64,000 nucleotides of DNA. Origin: Methanoculleus horonobensis (GTDB lineage: Archaea; Halobacteriota; Methanomicrobia; Methanomicrobiales; Methanoculleaceae). This document shows, one piece after another, positions 8,795 through 17,245 of the stretch. Each line of letters begins with the position of its first letter. The stretch's first letter is position 1. The notes under the pieces were generated by a model. That model saw only the letters and a program-made list of their open reading frames with translations. It did no database searches and was not told the origin of the DNA. The stretch lies in contig NZ_BCNY01000014.1 in assembly GCF_001602375.1 (NCBI RefSeq), positions 434,001-498,000 on the forward strand. The letters run 5' to 3'. Made by a program: the position numbers and the translations under genes.

Positions 8795-10162
8795 CTATGT
8801 TCTCCGAACGCACTCGATCTTCATGGGCATTCTCCCGATCGCGTGTGTCGCGCACGAGATACAGGGGTCATACGCCCTGATGATCATCTCGATGCGGTTT
8901 GCTGCCCCCTCGGTCAGCGCTCCGTTCTCCACCACCCGGCGTGCCATATCCTCCACGCCGCGGTCCATCCCGTAGTTGTTCTGGCAGGTCGCCACGATCA
9001 GGTTGCACCGCTCGATGATGCCGTTCTCATCGACGGTATAGTCGTGGATCAGAGTGCCCCGGGGTGCCTCGATGATCCCGACGCCCCGGCGGTTCACGAC
9101 TCCTCCCACCGGCGTCCGGATGCTTGAAGCGGTGACGCCCGGGTCGGAGAGCAACTGGACGGCCTGCTCGCACGAGGCGATGAACTCGATGTAGCGCGCC
9201 AGATTGTATGCGAGCGTGGCCTGGGTGACGGTGCCGAAACGCTCGCGGTACTCCGCGAGAGCGGCGTCCGCGTGCTCCGTGCCCATCTTCTGCACGATGT
9301 TGAGCCGGGCGAGCGGCCCGACCCGGTAGTAGTTTCCGCCTTTGAACCGGGCGAACTTCAGGTACGACCAGTCCTCCGAGTACTCCTCGATGAAGTTCGT
9401 GTAGTCCTGGCCCGAGAACGAACCGAGCTGGCCTCCGTCCGGCCCGAGCATCATAGCAGGCCCTTCATAGGTCGAGTAGACCCCGTTGTTGACCATGCCG
9501 AGGAATCCGGTCTTTACTGCTCCGAGCTCCATATCGACGCCGTCGAGAAGGCCGCGAGCGATCTCCCATCCCTCACGCGCGATCCCGAGAGCCTCGTTCG
9601 CCATGGTCACCAGCTCGGTTCTCTTTCCTTCCGTGAGCGGTGCCGACATCCCGCCGGGCAGCGCGTTCGACGGGTGGATGGGTTTGCCGCCGACCGCCTC
9701 CGTCAGGCGCTGGCCGAACTTCCTGACCGCGATCGCCTTCTTTGCGAGATCCGGCGAGTGGCGGGCAAGCCCGATGACGTTTCTGCTCTCCGCAGGTGCG
9801 TCGTGGCCCAGGATGAAGTCCGGAGCCGCGAGCATGAAGAAGTGGAGAGCGTGCGAGTGGATGAACTGCCCGATGCTCAGGAGTTCCCGGAGTTTCTTTC
9901 CGTTCGCGGGCGGTTCGACGCCGAAGATCTGGTCGGTCGCCTTCGCTGCAGCCAGGTGGTGTGCCGAGGGGCATATCCCGCATATGCGGGGCGTGATTCG
10001 GGGTGCCTCCTCGATTGAAGCGCCGATAAGGAACTTCTCGAACCCCCTCAGTTCTACGACCTGGAAGTGGGCCGAGTCGACCTGTCCCTGATCGTTGAGG
10101 TTGATCCTGACGCCGGCATGACCCTCGATCCGGGTCACCGGGTTGATCGTGATCTCTTTCAT
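8795..10162 (-). CDS. [NiFe]-hydrogenase large subunit, Mvh/F420-non-reducing type
   Basis: The catalytic subunit holding the Ni-Fe centre. The N-terminal ligand motif RICGIC gives C61 and C64, and the C-terminal motif DPCISCATH gives C434 and C437, so all four nickel ligands are present. A 15-residue tail after H440 matches the extension normally cut off by a maturation protease, and such a protease gene lies at 14271-14750. At 455 residues it resembles MvhA of group 3 hydrogenases. There is no MvhD or HdrABC gene nearby, which departs from classical Mvh operons. It overlaps the small subunit gene by four bases. Confidence 0.92.
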   Translation of the reverse strand: MKEITINPVTRIEGHAGVRINLNDQGQVDSAHFQVVELRGFEKFLIGASIEEAPRITPRICGICPSAHHLAAAKATDQIFGVEPPANGKKLRELLSIGQFIHSHALHFFMLAAPDFILGHDAPAESRNVIGLARHSPDLAKKAIAVRKFGQRLTEAVGGKPIHPSNALPGGMSAPLTEGKRTELVTMANEALGIAREGWEIARGLLDGVDMELGAVKTGFLGMVNNGVYSTYEGPAMMLGPDGGQLGSFSGQDYTNFIEEYSEDWSYLKFARFKGGNYYRVGPLARLNIVQKMGTEHADAALAEYRERFGTVTQATLAYNLARYIEFIASCEQAVQLLSDPGVTASSIRTPVGGVVNRRGVGIIEAPRGTLIHDYTVDENGIIERCNLIVATCQNNYGMDRGVEDMARRVVENGALTEGAANRIEMIIRAYDPCISCATHAIGRMPMKIECVRRT

Positions 10163-11076
10163 CTGCTCCTCTCCTTTACCAGATCCCGGATCTTTGAGTT
10201 CTCCTTGTCCTCCATGATCAGGCTCCCGATGGTGAAGGCATACATCGTGTGTGCGACGTCGTAGAGTTCCTTCTCCACCTCTTTCTGCGGCTTATCGGTG
10301 AGATCTGAGATTCTTCGCGCCATCATGCCGTAGATATCCCGGCAGGGCTCGCGAAGGATATCGAGCGAGGGGCCGTTGCACCCGTGGCATGGGATGTTGT
10401 TTTTGGGGCACGATGCGCCGCATCTCCCGAAGGTGACGCTCCCGAGGCAGAGGTAGCCCTGTCCGAGCAGGCAGTGTTCGCGATCGGGAATACCCTCGTG
10501 CCGACGCTTGAGCGTCCAGTTCTCGACCGTCCCCATCTTCCTGTCGCATTCCGAACAGACGGACTTGCGCGAGAGTTCGAGGGTGTCTCCCGCGACCATT
10601 GCCGGGATGATCTGTTTCAAGAACGCCTCTTTCGGCGGGCAGCCCGTGACGTAGTAATCGATCTTCACGAGGTCGCCCACCGCGAACGCCCGGTAGAGGA
10701 ACGGCGGCACGTCCGTTGGGATGACCCCGTCGGGCTTCGTCGTCTCCACCTCCCGGTAGACGCAGGAGAAGAGATCCTCGTTCGAACTCAGCATCGAGAG
10801 ACCCGATACGCCCCCGTAGCAGGCGCAGGTTCCGAGTGCGACAAGGGTCTTCGACCGCTTCCGGATCTTCTCCAGACGCTCGCGGTTCTCTTCGTTCCGG
10901 ACGGCTCCCGTCACGAACGCGATATCGATACCCTCAGGAGGCTCCTTGACATCCATGATCACCGGGGAGTAGACGATCTCCGCTTCCGCGACGATATCGA
11001 GGAGCATCTCGTGAAGGTCAAGCACCGCGATCGTGCATCCCGAACATCCTGCCAGTTCTTCAATAGCAATCTTCAT
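10159..11076 (-). CDS. [NiFe]-hydrogenase small subunit, Mvh type
   Basis: This 305-residue subunit carries the electron-relay iron-sulfur clusters. C11 and C14 (AGCSGCTIA), the cysteines of GTCACYGG and VTGCPPKE are the proximal cluster ligands. Further cysteines in SVCSECDRK and CLGSVTFGRCGASC, and CHGCNGP, fit medial and distal clusters. There is no Tat signal, so the enzyme should be cytoplasmic. The start at 11076 follows the V4R gene by 10 bases. Electron acceptor is unknown; the ferredoxin at the head of the operon is a candidate. Confidence 0.92.
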   Translation of the reverse strand: MKIAIEELAGCSGCTIAVLDLHEMLLDIVAEAEIVYSPVIMDVKEPPEGIDIAFVTGAVRNEENRERLEKIRKRSKTLVALGTCACYGGVSGLSMLSSNEDLFSCVYREVETTKPDGVIPTDVPPFLYRAFAVGDLVKIDYYVTGCPPKEAFLKQIIPAMVAGDTLELSRKSVCSECDRKMGTVENWTLKRRHEGIPDREHCLLGQGYLCLGSVTFGRCGASCPKNNIPCHGCNGPSLDILREPCRDIYGMMARRISDLTDKPQKEVEKELYDVAHTMYAFTIGSLIMEDKENSKIRDLVKERSR

Positions 11077-11086
11077 CGTCCTCGCC

Positions 11087-11653
11087 TCATTTCAGAACCA
11101 GTTTCTTCAGGCAGGCGTTCGGGCCGGTGTGAACGATCTCCAGTTTGGCTTTCCTGCCGGTGATCTCCTCGACCGCGCCGACGACGTACCCGAAGAGCGT
11201 CTGACAGAGCGGGCCGCCCTGGTCGAGACCATTGCGACGGAGCGTCTGGCGGACGATGCAGTCGTGGAAGACGAGGTAGATGAACGTCTCGCCGTTCTCC
11301 TCGATGATGAACGTCTCCTTGTCCTCGGGCTTCCAGACCTCGAACGAGTACTGGCCCCGGAGCAGGTCGGAGAGTTCATGAAGCGCCCCTTCCACGTCCT
11401 CGCGCTTCTGGAAGTACTGGGCGACCTCGTGGCCGAACTTCTTTCCGGCACGGTAGGTGACTGCGTTCGCTCCACGGCCGGCGATCTCCTCAAGCGACCT
11501 GATAACGAGGCCGTTGAGTTTCATCACGCCGTGAAGCGTATGTTCCATCTCTCTTGGCTTGGGCGAACACTCGAGGGGAATATCCTCGGAACGGTAGACG
11601 AGATCGGAGTGAAAAGCCTCGTGCATCTCATCGATATATCCAGCGCTCATCAA
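11087..11653 (-). CDS. V4R-domain protein
   Basis: A 188-residue protein with the V4R (4-vinyl reductase) small-molecule-binding fold in its C-terminal two thirds: GRGANAVTYRAGKKFG, then the paired cysteine segments DCIVRQTLRRNG and GGPLCQTLFGYVVGA, ending in HTGPNACLKKLV. V4R domains bind hydrophobic ligands or metal clusters and often sit in sensory proteins. Here it lies between a ferredoxin and the hydrogenase small subunit, overlapping the ferredoxin stop as ATGA. A sensory or cluster-binding partner role is inferred from context. The ATG at 11653 or the next Met codon (three bases on) could be the start. Confidence 0.72.
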   Translation of the reverse strand: MMSAGYIDEMHEAFHSDLVYRSEDIPLECSPKPREMEHTLHGVMKLNGLVIRSLEEIAGRGANAVTYRAGKKFGHEVAQYFQKREDVEGALHELSDLLRGQYSFEVWKPEDKETFIIEENGETFIYLVFHDCIVRQTLRRNGLDQGGPLCQTLFGYVVGAVEEITGRKAKLEIVHTGPNACLKKLVLK

Positions 11654-11892
11654 ATCACCTTCCGAAGCATTTCACAAACCTTGATGTCGATGTAGTGTCT
11701 CCGGGCGGCGTAGATGCCGCGGTGCTCGAGTGCCTGGGCCGGGCAGATCTCATGGCAGGAAAGGCATCCCATGCAGTTGTTCGGCCTGACCGCGACACTC
11801 ACGTTGTTCTGGAGTTCGTACACATCCATCGGGCAGTCTTTGACACAAAGACCGCACCCGACGCACGCGTCCTTATCCACATGTATCTCCAT
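11650..11892 (-). CDS. 2[4Fe-4S] ferredoxin
   Basis: An 80-residue ferredoxin with two cluster motifs, CVGCGLCVKDCP and CMGCLSCHEICP, each of the CxxCxxCxxxCP type. The C-terminal 25 residues (RGIYAARRHYIDIKVCEMLRKVI) extend beyond the usual domain. As first gene of the hydrogenase operon it probably carries electrons to or from the small subunit. A TATA-like box lies about 45 bases upstream and a GAGG ribosome site precedes the ATG. Confidence 0.92.
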   Translation of the reverse strand: MEIHVDKDACVGCGLCVKDCPMDVYELQNNVSVAVRPNNCMGCLSCHEICPAQALEHRGIYAARRHYIDIKVCEMLRKVI

Positions 11893-11932
11893 TGCGAGCC
11901 TCAGAAGGTGATTAACACTTCCTGCTATTAAA

Positions 11933-11941
11933 AGTATATAG
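11933..11941 (-). promoter_or_regulatory. TATA box of the ferredoxin-hydrogenase operon
   Basis: On the minus strand the sequence reads ACTATATACTTTTAATAG, about 45 bases before the ferredoxin ATG at 11892. It lies in a 285-base gap between this operon and the minD gene, and no other gene is visible in that gap. Pattern-based call. Confidence 0.55.
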
Positions 11942-12177
11942 TTTGTTCGCTAAAAGGATCCATCCCGGAAAAGAATATTTCGGATTTTGGTTCGTTTCGT
12001 TCCGCTTGCCGGTTGTACAGGGCCTTTTAGCTCTCATGCAGAAAATATTCGTGCGGCTGGAGCCGGCACCGGCGAACTCTGCCTTGTGCTTGCACGGGTC
12101 ACTACCTGTGCTGTTCATGCGAAGACCGGGTAGAAAAAGGCGGTAATGGGTGTGATAGGCCTTAGCGGCCAGAACGA

Positions 12178-12966
12178 TCACGCTTTTGCACGGAAGAGGG
12201 CGCGGGCGAGCCGGTCGACGAAGCTCTCCCTGGACGGCCGTGTCTCTTCCTCGGTATACTCAATCCCGGCTACGTCGGCAGAAAGACGCTTGAAGGCACG
12301 GGATGCGCTGGACGTCGGGAACTTCACCACGATCGGCGATCTTCCGGCCGATGCGCGGCGGATGTTCGGGTCTTCCGGTATGATCCCGAGCACCCGGACC
12401 CCGAGGAGTTTCTCCATCTGTGTGCTGTTGAAGTCGTTTCCGGTTGCCGTGACCCGGTTGATGATCGCCCCTTCGACGTGCCCGCCGACGGTCTCGGTCA
12501 GGATCTTTGTCTTTAAGGAGTCGACGATCGAGGAGATCTCGGGGTTTACCACGAGAATTACCCCATCGGCGATCGTCAGCGGGATGACGCCGTCCTTGCT
12601 GATCCCTGCAGGAGCATCCAGGATCAGGATGTCGAACTCGCTCACAAGGTCGGTCATAATGTCCTTGAGCCGGTCGGGGTTCGACTGCTGGAAGCCCTGC
12701 AGGGAGAGACCGCACGGGACGACCTTCACGCCGAACGGCCCGTCATAGATGGCGTCCCGGACGCGTGCTTTGCCTGCCAGCACCTCGTGCAGGGTCACCG
12801 GGAGGTTTTCAAGACCGAGGACGAGCCCGAGATTCGCCATTCCGACGTCGGCATCGAGGATGCACGTCTTCTTTCCGAATTGGGCAAGCATCGGACCCAG
12901 ATTTGCTGTGACCGTCGTTTTGCCGGTACCGCCCTTACCGGACGCAATCGTGTATACTTTTACCAT
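12178..12966 (-). CDS. MinD/ParA-family P-loop ATPase
   Basis: A 262-residue ATPase with the deviant Walker A box KGGTGKTT at residues 11-18, the switch segment DADVGMANLG and the DAPAGI Walker B-like loop. MinD/ParA ATPases dimerise with ATP and position partners on membranes or nucleoids. The ATG at 12966 was chosen because the conserved strand MVKVYTIASG starts there. The C-terminal SRESFVDRLARALFRAKA could be an amphipathic membrane-targeting helix as in MinD, although this is inferred. It follows the membrane-anchored roadblock-like gene by 31 bases. Confidence 0.88.
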   Translation of the reverse strand: MVKVYTIASGKGGTGKTTVTANLGPMLAQFGKKTCILDADVGMANLGLVLGLENLPVTLHEVLAGKARVRDAIYDGPFGVKVVPCGLSLQGFQQSNPDRLKDIMTDLVSEFDILILDAPAGISKDGVIPLTIADGVILVVNPEISSIVDSLKTKILTETVGGHVEGAIINRVTATGNDFNSTQMEKLLGVRVLGIIPEDPNIRRASAGRSPIVVKFPTSSASRAFKRLSADVAGIEYTEEETRPSRESFVDRLARALFRAKA

Positions 12967-12997
12967 GTAATCACTCGCTATTTTGATCTTTCCGATC

Positions 12998-13519
12998 TTA
13001 CACCCAGTGCTGCAGGGTTTCCCGGATATCCTGTTCGAGTGCGTTCGTCTGTTCGCCGGAGAGATGCTCCGAAGGGTGGGCGATGCCGACCACCGTCTCC
13101 CCGCGGTAGGAGACTCCAAGGAGTTCCATCCCTTCCTCGCCGTACGGTCTTCCCTGTGAGTAGAGGTGACTGTATCGTGCGGCCTCGTCCTCGCTGCCGG
13201 GCTTCGTCGAGCCGATCAGAAGACCGTCCGCGGTCGCCAGCGTCAGGGATGCAAGGCTGTATTTTTCGCTGATTGCACCGAGCGTCTCCTCAAGGCTCCC
13301 CATCTTCGCGGGCTCGATTGGCCTCAAAGGAGGCGTGGAGACGGGCGCGGCCGGATCGGGAGCCGGGGGCTCCACCGGCGTTACCGAAACCTGTGAGGCG
13401 CCTTGCCCTTTGAGTGCCCGGGAGATCTCCGCAAGGTAGTACGTAATGCCGGCAAAACCGGCTACCGTTATTAATGTGAGGAGGATGAGGAAAAACTGGA
13501 TAATGCCTGTTGAATCCAT
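12998..13519 (-). CDS. Membrane-anchored roadblock-like protein
   Basis: The 173-residue protein has one N-terminal transmembrane helix (residues about 5-27, IIQFFLILLTLITVAGFAGI), then a proline-rich linker (about 45-70, with VEPPAPDPAAP), then a domain from about 73 resembling roadblock/LC7 (LGAISEKYSLASLTLATADG, later GVSYRGETVVGIAHPSE). The layout places a signalling-type domain on the cytoplasmic face. It lies between the PATAN-like gene and minD on the same strand, so the three likely act together. The roadblock assignment is from pattern only and is weaker than for the 8437-8784 gene. Confidence 0.62.
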   Translation of the reverse strand: MDSTGIIQFFLILLTLITVAGFAGITYYLAEISRALKGQGASQVSVTPVEPPAPDPAAPVSTPPLRPIEPAKMGSLEETLGAISEKYSLASLTLATADGLLIGSTKPGSEDEAARYSHLYSQGRPYGEEGMELLGVSYRGETVVGIAHPSEHLSGEQTNALEQDIRETLQHWV

Positions 13520-13540
13520 TCTGTTACCAGCTCCTGAAGT

Positions 13541-14173
13541 TTAGGTCTCTTTGTCCTTGATGAGGTGGTCGAGGTGAATCTTCTTGAGCATGTCCTTGCA
13601 GTTTACTTTGAAACTGCTGACCAGTTGCTCGACGTCCATCTCTTCCATGTTCTGGACGAGCGTGTCGAGTTCGTCACCTCCTGATGGAGACGCCTCGGCC
13701 GTCCCCTGCGCGGGTTTCACTCCCGGCATGGGAATTCGATGCACTTCTGCGGTCGGTGCCGGACGACGCCTGGAGGAAGAGGTTCCACCGGCACTCTTCG
13801 GTGCTGTGGGTGGCGTAGCCCCTCCCGGAGCACTTCTCCCCGCCGATGGCCGGCCCGATCGTTCGGGCTTTCCCACCGCAAACAGGGGGTTGAACTCCAG
13901 AGCGAGCCGTACCTGCTCCGGCGTCAGAAGGTTCAGTTCAGCCGCCACCTCGTTCTCTTCGTCCTCCAGCACCGTGTCCAGTACGTGCTGCCCTTTCATG
14001 CCCCCATATTCGGCAAGCACAACCTGACCATCGTTCAACACCAGAGTAGCGCTCTCGCTGCCGAGGACAATCGTGCATATCCCGCTAAACTGTTCCGAGA
14101 CAAACTCATCCATCAGGGCACGGGTTGTCGTGGACTTGATTAGACGATGAAACCGACCGCGTGGCAGTTGCAT
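13541..14173 (-). CDS. PATAN/DUF2226-like domain protein with disordered middle
   Basis: The 210-residue protein begins with a domain (residues 1-100) carrying FSGICTIVLGSESATLVLNDG and VVLAEYGGMKG, the hallmark of DUF2226/PATAN-like proteins. Residues about 105-165 are rich in Pro, Ser, Gly and Arg and look disordered. The C-terminal 40 residues (DELDTLVQNMEEMDVEQLVSS and on) are predicted helical. A TATA-like box lies 40-48 bases upstream, making it the head of a block with the membrane roadblock-like and minD genes. Function is unknown; its N-terminal domain recurs in the 7761-8432 gene. Confidence 0.6.
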   Translation of the reverse strand: MQLPRGRFHRLIKSTTTRALMDEFVSEQFSGICTIVLGSESATLVLNDGQVVLAEYGGMKGQHVLDTVLEDEENEVAAELNLLTPEQVRLALEFNPLFAVGKPERSGRPSAGRSAPGGATPPTAPKSAGGTSSSRRRPAPTAEVHRIPMPGVKPAQGTAEASPSGGDELDTLVQNMEEMDVEQLVSSFKVNCKDMLKKIHLDHLIKDKET

Positions 14174-14211
14174 TCAGACAGATTTAGCTCTGTGGTATAA
14201 GATAAACCTTG

Positions 14212-14220
14212 TTATTTATA
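14212..14220 (-). promoter_or_regulatory. TATA box before the PATAN-roadblock-minD block
   Basis: The minus strand reads GGGTATAAATAAC about 40 bases before the ATG at 14173, which suits an archaeal promoter with a short leader. It lies between this gene and the stop of the maturation protease, so the block can be transcribed on its own. Confidence 0.55.
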
Positions 14221-14270
14221 CCCCTCGTGAGGGAGCCGAATACGCAATAATTGGGGTGGTATGGCGACGT

Positions 14271-14750
14271 CTATCTATGATTGCTCCCTGGAGCACCGAT
14301 CCGCTCCCGGAGGATGGTGAGGATCTCCTGCTCGGCAACACGGATCCCCTCTTCAACCTCCTGGTCGATATCCTTGCTGAACGCCTGAATTTCGCCCACT
14401 TCAATCCCGACGGTCACGATCTCTCCGGCGTATCCGAGTTCCCGGGCAATCGTCACCACCTCTCCGATCCCGATGTCGTGGAGCGCGTATACCGGAAGAT
14501 CCCACGACGGCGGGACTTCAAAGGTACGGACTTCTCCGATGCGGTCGCCGATACCTGTCATCGCATCGACGATCACCACCATCTCGTAGTCTTCCATCAG
14601 CGGGATCAGGCCAAACCCGCCGGTGCCGCCGTCGATCGCATCCACCCCGGGCAATCTCCCGTCAAAGCGGCGCATCACCGCGATCCCCGCCCCGTCGTTG
14701 CCCATGAAGGGGTTTCCGCACCCGATGATACATACCCGGTTCTTCTGCAT
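14271..14750 (-). CDS. Hydrogenase maturation protease (HycI/HyaD family)
   Basis: A 159-residue endopeptidase of the family that trims the C-terminal tail of [NiFe]-hydrogenase large subunits after nickel insertion. It opens with VCIIGCGNPFMGNDGAGIAV, containing the metal-binding glutamate/aspartate region GNDGAG, then has VVIVDAMTG and the ALHDIGIGE stretch with the conserved histidine. The large subunit at 8795-10162 has a matching cleavable tail. The gene starts at 14750, close to a divergent ATP-grasp gene. It is probably specific for this hydrogenase, but could also serve others. Confidence 0.88.
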   Translation of the reverse strand: MQKNRVCIIGCGNPFMGNDGAGIAVMRRFDGRLPGVDAIDGGTGGFGLIPLMEDYEMVVIVDAMTGIGDRIGEVRTFEVPPSWDLPVYALHDIGIGEVVTIARELGYAGEIVTVGIEVGEIQAFSKDIDQEVEEGIRVAEQEILTILRERIGAPGSNHR

Positions 14751-14832
14751 GGTACCTACCGGTTATATCCGGCAAGGTACAAAATGGTACTGGAAATTCC
14801 CTGACCGTGAACTGCCGTTCCGGGAGCGGGAT

Positions 14833-15636
14833 GTGAGGCGCATGATCCACATCGTACCAAAACCGACCGATACGCCGGACGACAACTCGACCGGCGCTGT
14901 TATGCGGGAACTGGAGAGAGCCGACGCCCGATACGGGGTTCTCAAACTCGGTGAACTCGACCCCCTCGATTCCGGGCTTGAGAACGAACTGATATGGGTC
15001 TGCGGTATCCGGCAGGACGGGCACCAGTTCGAGACCTTAAACGTGCTCTCGCTCCATAACCGGGTGATCAATACACCCGAGAGCATCGTTGCCTGCGCAT
15101 CCAAGGTGATGACGACGGGACTCCTTCTGGCAAACAATGTGAGGACGCCGGATACGTCCTACACGCAGTCGGAGGAGCAGGCACGGGAGTTTCTCCGGCG
15201 CCACGGAAAAGTCGTCTACAAACCGCTCTACGGGTATGATGGAAACGGCATCCGGCTCGTGACGGAGTCCGGGGAACTCGGGCCGGGGCCCTGGTACCTG
15301 CAGGAGTACGTGAAGAACGACCGGGACTTTCGCATCTTCGTCCTCGGCGGGGAGGCCGTCGGCGCGATAGCCCGCATCTCCGATACCCTGATGCACAACA
15401 TTCACCAGGGCGGGACCGGGATGCCGGTCGCGATCGACGAGGAGATGCGCGCCGTCGCCGAGGCGGCGGCGGCGGCGATCGGGATCGACTACTGCGGCGT
15501 CGATCTCCTTCGTGACCGGGAAGGCTACACCGTTCTCGAGGTGAACGGGACGCCGAACTGGCACTGTATGGCGGCACCCATCCCGAAGCTGCTCGCCCGA
15601 TATCTCATCGAGCGCGAGCGCGAGATGCGTGCCTGA
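14833..15636 (+). CDS. RimK-type ATP-grasp ligase (MptN/CofF-like)
   Basis: The protein of about 265 residues has the ATP-grasp layout of RimK-family alpha-L-glutamate ligases: SKVMTTGLL, the VVYKPLYGYDGNGI lysine loop, WYLQEYVKNDRDFRIFVLGG and the metal-binding VLEVNGTPNW. In methanogens, relatives add glutamate to tetrahydromethanopterin (MptN) or coenzyme F420 (CofF). I cannot decide which, if either. The GTG at 14833 has a GGGAGCGGG site six bases upstream; the ATG at 14842 is the alternative. Confidence 0.8.
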   Translation: MRRMIHIVPKPTDTPDDNSTGAVMRELERADARYGVLKLGELDPLDSGLENELIWVCGIRQDGHQFETLNVLSLHNRVINTPESIVACASKVMTTGLLLANNVRTPDTSYTQSEEQAREFLRRHGKVVYKPLYGYDGNGIRLVTESGELGPGPWYLQEYVKNDRDFRIFVLGGEAVGAIARISDTLMHNIHQGGTGMPVAIDEEMRAVAEAAAAAIGIDYCGVDLLRDREGYTVLEVNGTPNWHCMAAPIPKLLARYLIEREREMRA

Positions 15637-15679
15637 AGGAGAGGGGGGAGCGGAGGGCCTTGGGCCCTGCGTAACGTTC

Positions 15680-15964
15680 TTACTGGAGATACTCTATCTC
15701 TTTTAAGGTCTTCTCGGCAAGTTCCTTCATCCGGGCGGAGATCCGGCCGGATGACGAGAACTCCACGTCCTTCATGGCGTTGGCAAGTTCCGTGCCGAGC
15801 ACGAATATTGCATACTTGTGTTCCATCTTGCTCTTATGCACCTGAGAAGGGTCTATCTTCAATGCGTAATATTGCGAAAATTTTAACTCCGGGTTCTGCA
15901 ACTCAAAAAAGTCTTTAATCTCAGTAAGAATCCCATGTAAGGCTATCAACTCTTCCTTGTGCAT
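15680..15964 (-). CDS. UPF0058 family protein
   Basis: A 94-residue helical protein of the archaeal UPF0058 family, recognised from MHKEELIALHGILTEIKDFF, the central DPSQVHKSKMEHKYAIFVLG and a C-terminal helix. No enzymatic function is known. Start chosen at the ATG at 15964, preceded by GGGAGAG; an upstream Met codon would read through the promoter. TATATATAAA lies at 15999-16008. Confidence 0.85.
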   Translation of the reverse strand: MHKEELIALHGILTEIKDFFELQNPELKFSQYYALKIDPSQVHKSKMEHKYAIFVLGTELANAMKDVEFSSSGRISARMKELAEKTLKEIEYLQ

Positions 15965-15998
15965 ATTCTCTCCCAGAGATAAAAATGGTGGATGTAAA

Positions 15999-16008
15999 TA
16001 TATATAAA
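15999..16008 (-). promoter_or_regulatory. TATA box of the UPF0058 gene
   Basis: TATATATAAA on the plus strand (TTTATATATA on the minus strand) lies about 35-44 bases before the ATG at 15964. It fits an archaeal TATA box with a leader of roughly 15 bases. Confidence 0.55.
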
Positions 16009-16027
16009 TTTGCACCCGGGATAACCG

Positions 16028-17245
16028 TCACCCTATCTTTATGAGCCTGATGGAGAGCGGACGCTTTATTATACCCTTAAAGTCCCGGGCAGCCACGAAC
16101 TCGATGTCTCTCCCTCCAAACTGATCGAGGAGTTTCTGGTCGATGATACGATCGACGACAACCCCCTCGACGTCGCCGTTCAGGTTCTGGAGTGCGCCTT
16201 CGACGTCGGTTGCGTTGGATTCCAGGAGGACGGTGTAATCCGGTGAGAGGAACCGCGCAATTTTCTTGTCCCGGACGTCGGCCATGTGTTCCCCGAGCGT
16301 CGAGGCGGGCTTTGCGTCCCATTCACGGCGCGGCGACCGCTCGCCATTGCCCGCACCGGCGGGAGTCCGTGCCTCGGCGGGGGCCGTATACGCAGGCAGC
16401 CGCCCGACGTTCTCCTCGGAGGAGGGCTGGTCGATGATCCCCACCGCAGGCACTTTGTTCCGGAGCGCCTTGACGATCTCCTTGCGGCTCATCTCCTCGA
16501 CGCTCTTCCCCCGCGGGCTGTAGGCCACGAAGTCGATCTCGGCGACCTGGAGAAGTTCGCGGAGGATCAACTCGCCGCCCCGATCGCCGTCGAGCAGGGT
16601 CGTCGCGGTCTTCTGCGAACAGAGGTCGATGATGATGCGCGGGACGTTGGTCCCCTCGACCGCAACGGCGTTCTTGATCCCGTAGCGCAGCAGGTTGATG
16701 ACGTCGGCCCGTCCTTCGACGATGATGATGGCGTCGGAGTCCACGACGTTCGGCCCCGCGTGTACCTTCTCTTCGCCGAGGTACTCGAGTTTCTCGATCC
16801 GGATGGCTTCCCTGACCTCGTCGAGCAGATCGTCGCTGTTGATGGAGCCTTCATCGAAGTCCTCGAGGAGGAGTTCTTTGGCACGCTCGACGATCTTGCG
16901 CCGCTTGGTCACCCGGATGTCCTCGATGCGGTCGACCTTCACGCGTGCCGTGCACGGCCCGACCCGGTCGATCGTCTCGAGCGACGAGGCGAGGAGCGCG
17001 GTCTCCGCCCGGTCGAGTGAAGACGAGATGAGTATCTCGCCTTTTGTCTCTCCTCGTTTCGTGGTGATCTGGACATCGATCCGGCCGACGCGGCCGGTTC
17101 TCTGTAAATCGCGCAGGTCGAGGTCTTCGCCGAGCAACCCTTCGGTCTGGCCGAAGATGGCGCCCACTACGTCGGGTTTATCGACCACCCCCTCGATCTG
17201 CAGGATAAGATGAATGAGATACTTTGTGGTATCCGGTGAATACAT
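16028..17245 (-). CDS. dnaG: Archaeal DnaG-like primase / exosome subunit
   Basis: The 405-residue protein has the archaeal DnaG layout: N-terminal MYSPDTTKYLIHLILQIEG, then a TOPRIM core with AIIIVEGRADVINLLR and LLDGDRGGELIL, and a variable region (SPRGKSVEEM onward) before a C-terminal helical part. In archaea this protein is associated mainly with the RNA exosome and has primase-like activity. The ATG at 17245 has an AAAGGAGG ribosome site eight bases upstream; an ATG 84 bases further up encodes no conserved residues. It is normal in length. Confidence 0.94.
   Translation of the reverse strand: MYSPDTTKYLIHLILQIEGVVDKPDVVGAIFGQTEGLLGEDLDLRDLQRTGRVGRIDVQITTKRGETKGEILISSSLDRAETALLASSLETIDRVGPCTARVKVDRIEDIRVTKRRKIVERAKELLLEDFDEGSINSDDLLDEVREAIRIEKLEYLGEEKVHAGPNVVDSDAIIIVEGRADVINLLRYGIKNAVAVEGTNVPRIIIDLCSQKTATTLLDGDRGGELILRELLQVAEIDFVAYSPRGKSVEEMSRKEIVKALRNKVPAVGIIDQPSSEENVGRLPAYTAPAEARTPAGAGNGERSPRREWDAKPASTLGEHMADVRDKKIARFLSPDYTVLLESNATDVEGALQNLNGDVEGVVVDRIIDQKLLDQFGGRDIEFVAARDFKGIIKRPLSIRLIKIG

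Noticed and set aside
13541..14750. A complete Mgl-type GTPase partner for the roadblock proteins
   Set aside because: None of the genes in the island has the G-domain motifs GxxxxGK(S/T) with NKxD; the only P-loop protein is the MinD ATPase.
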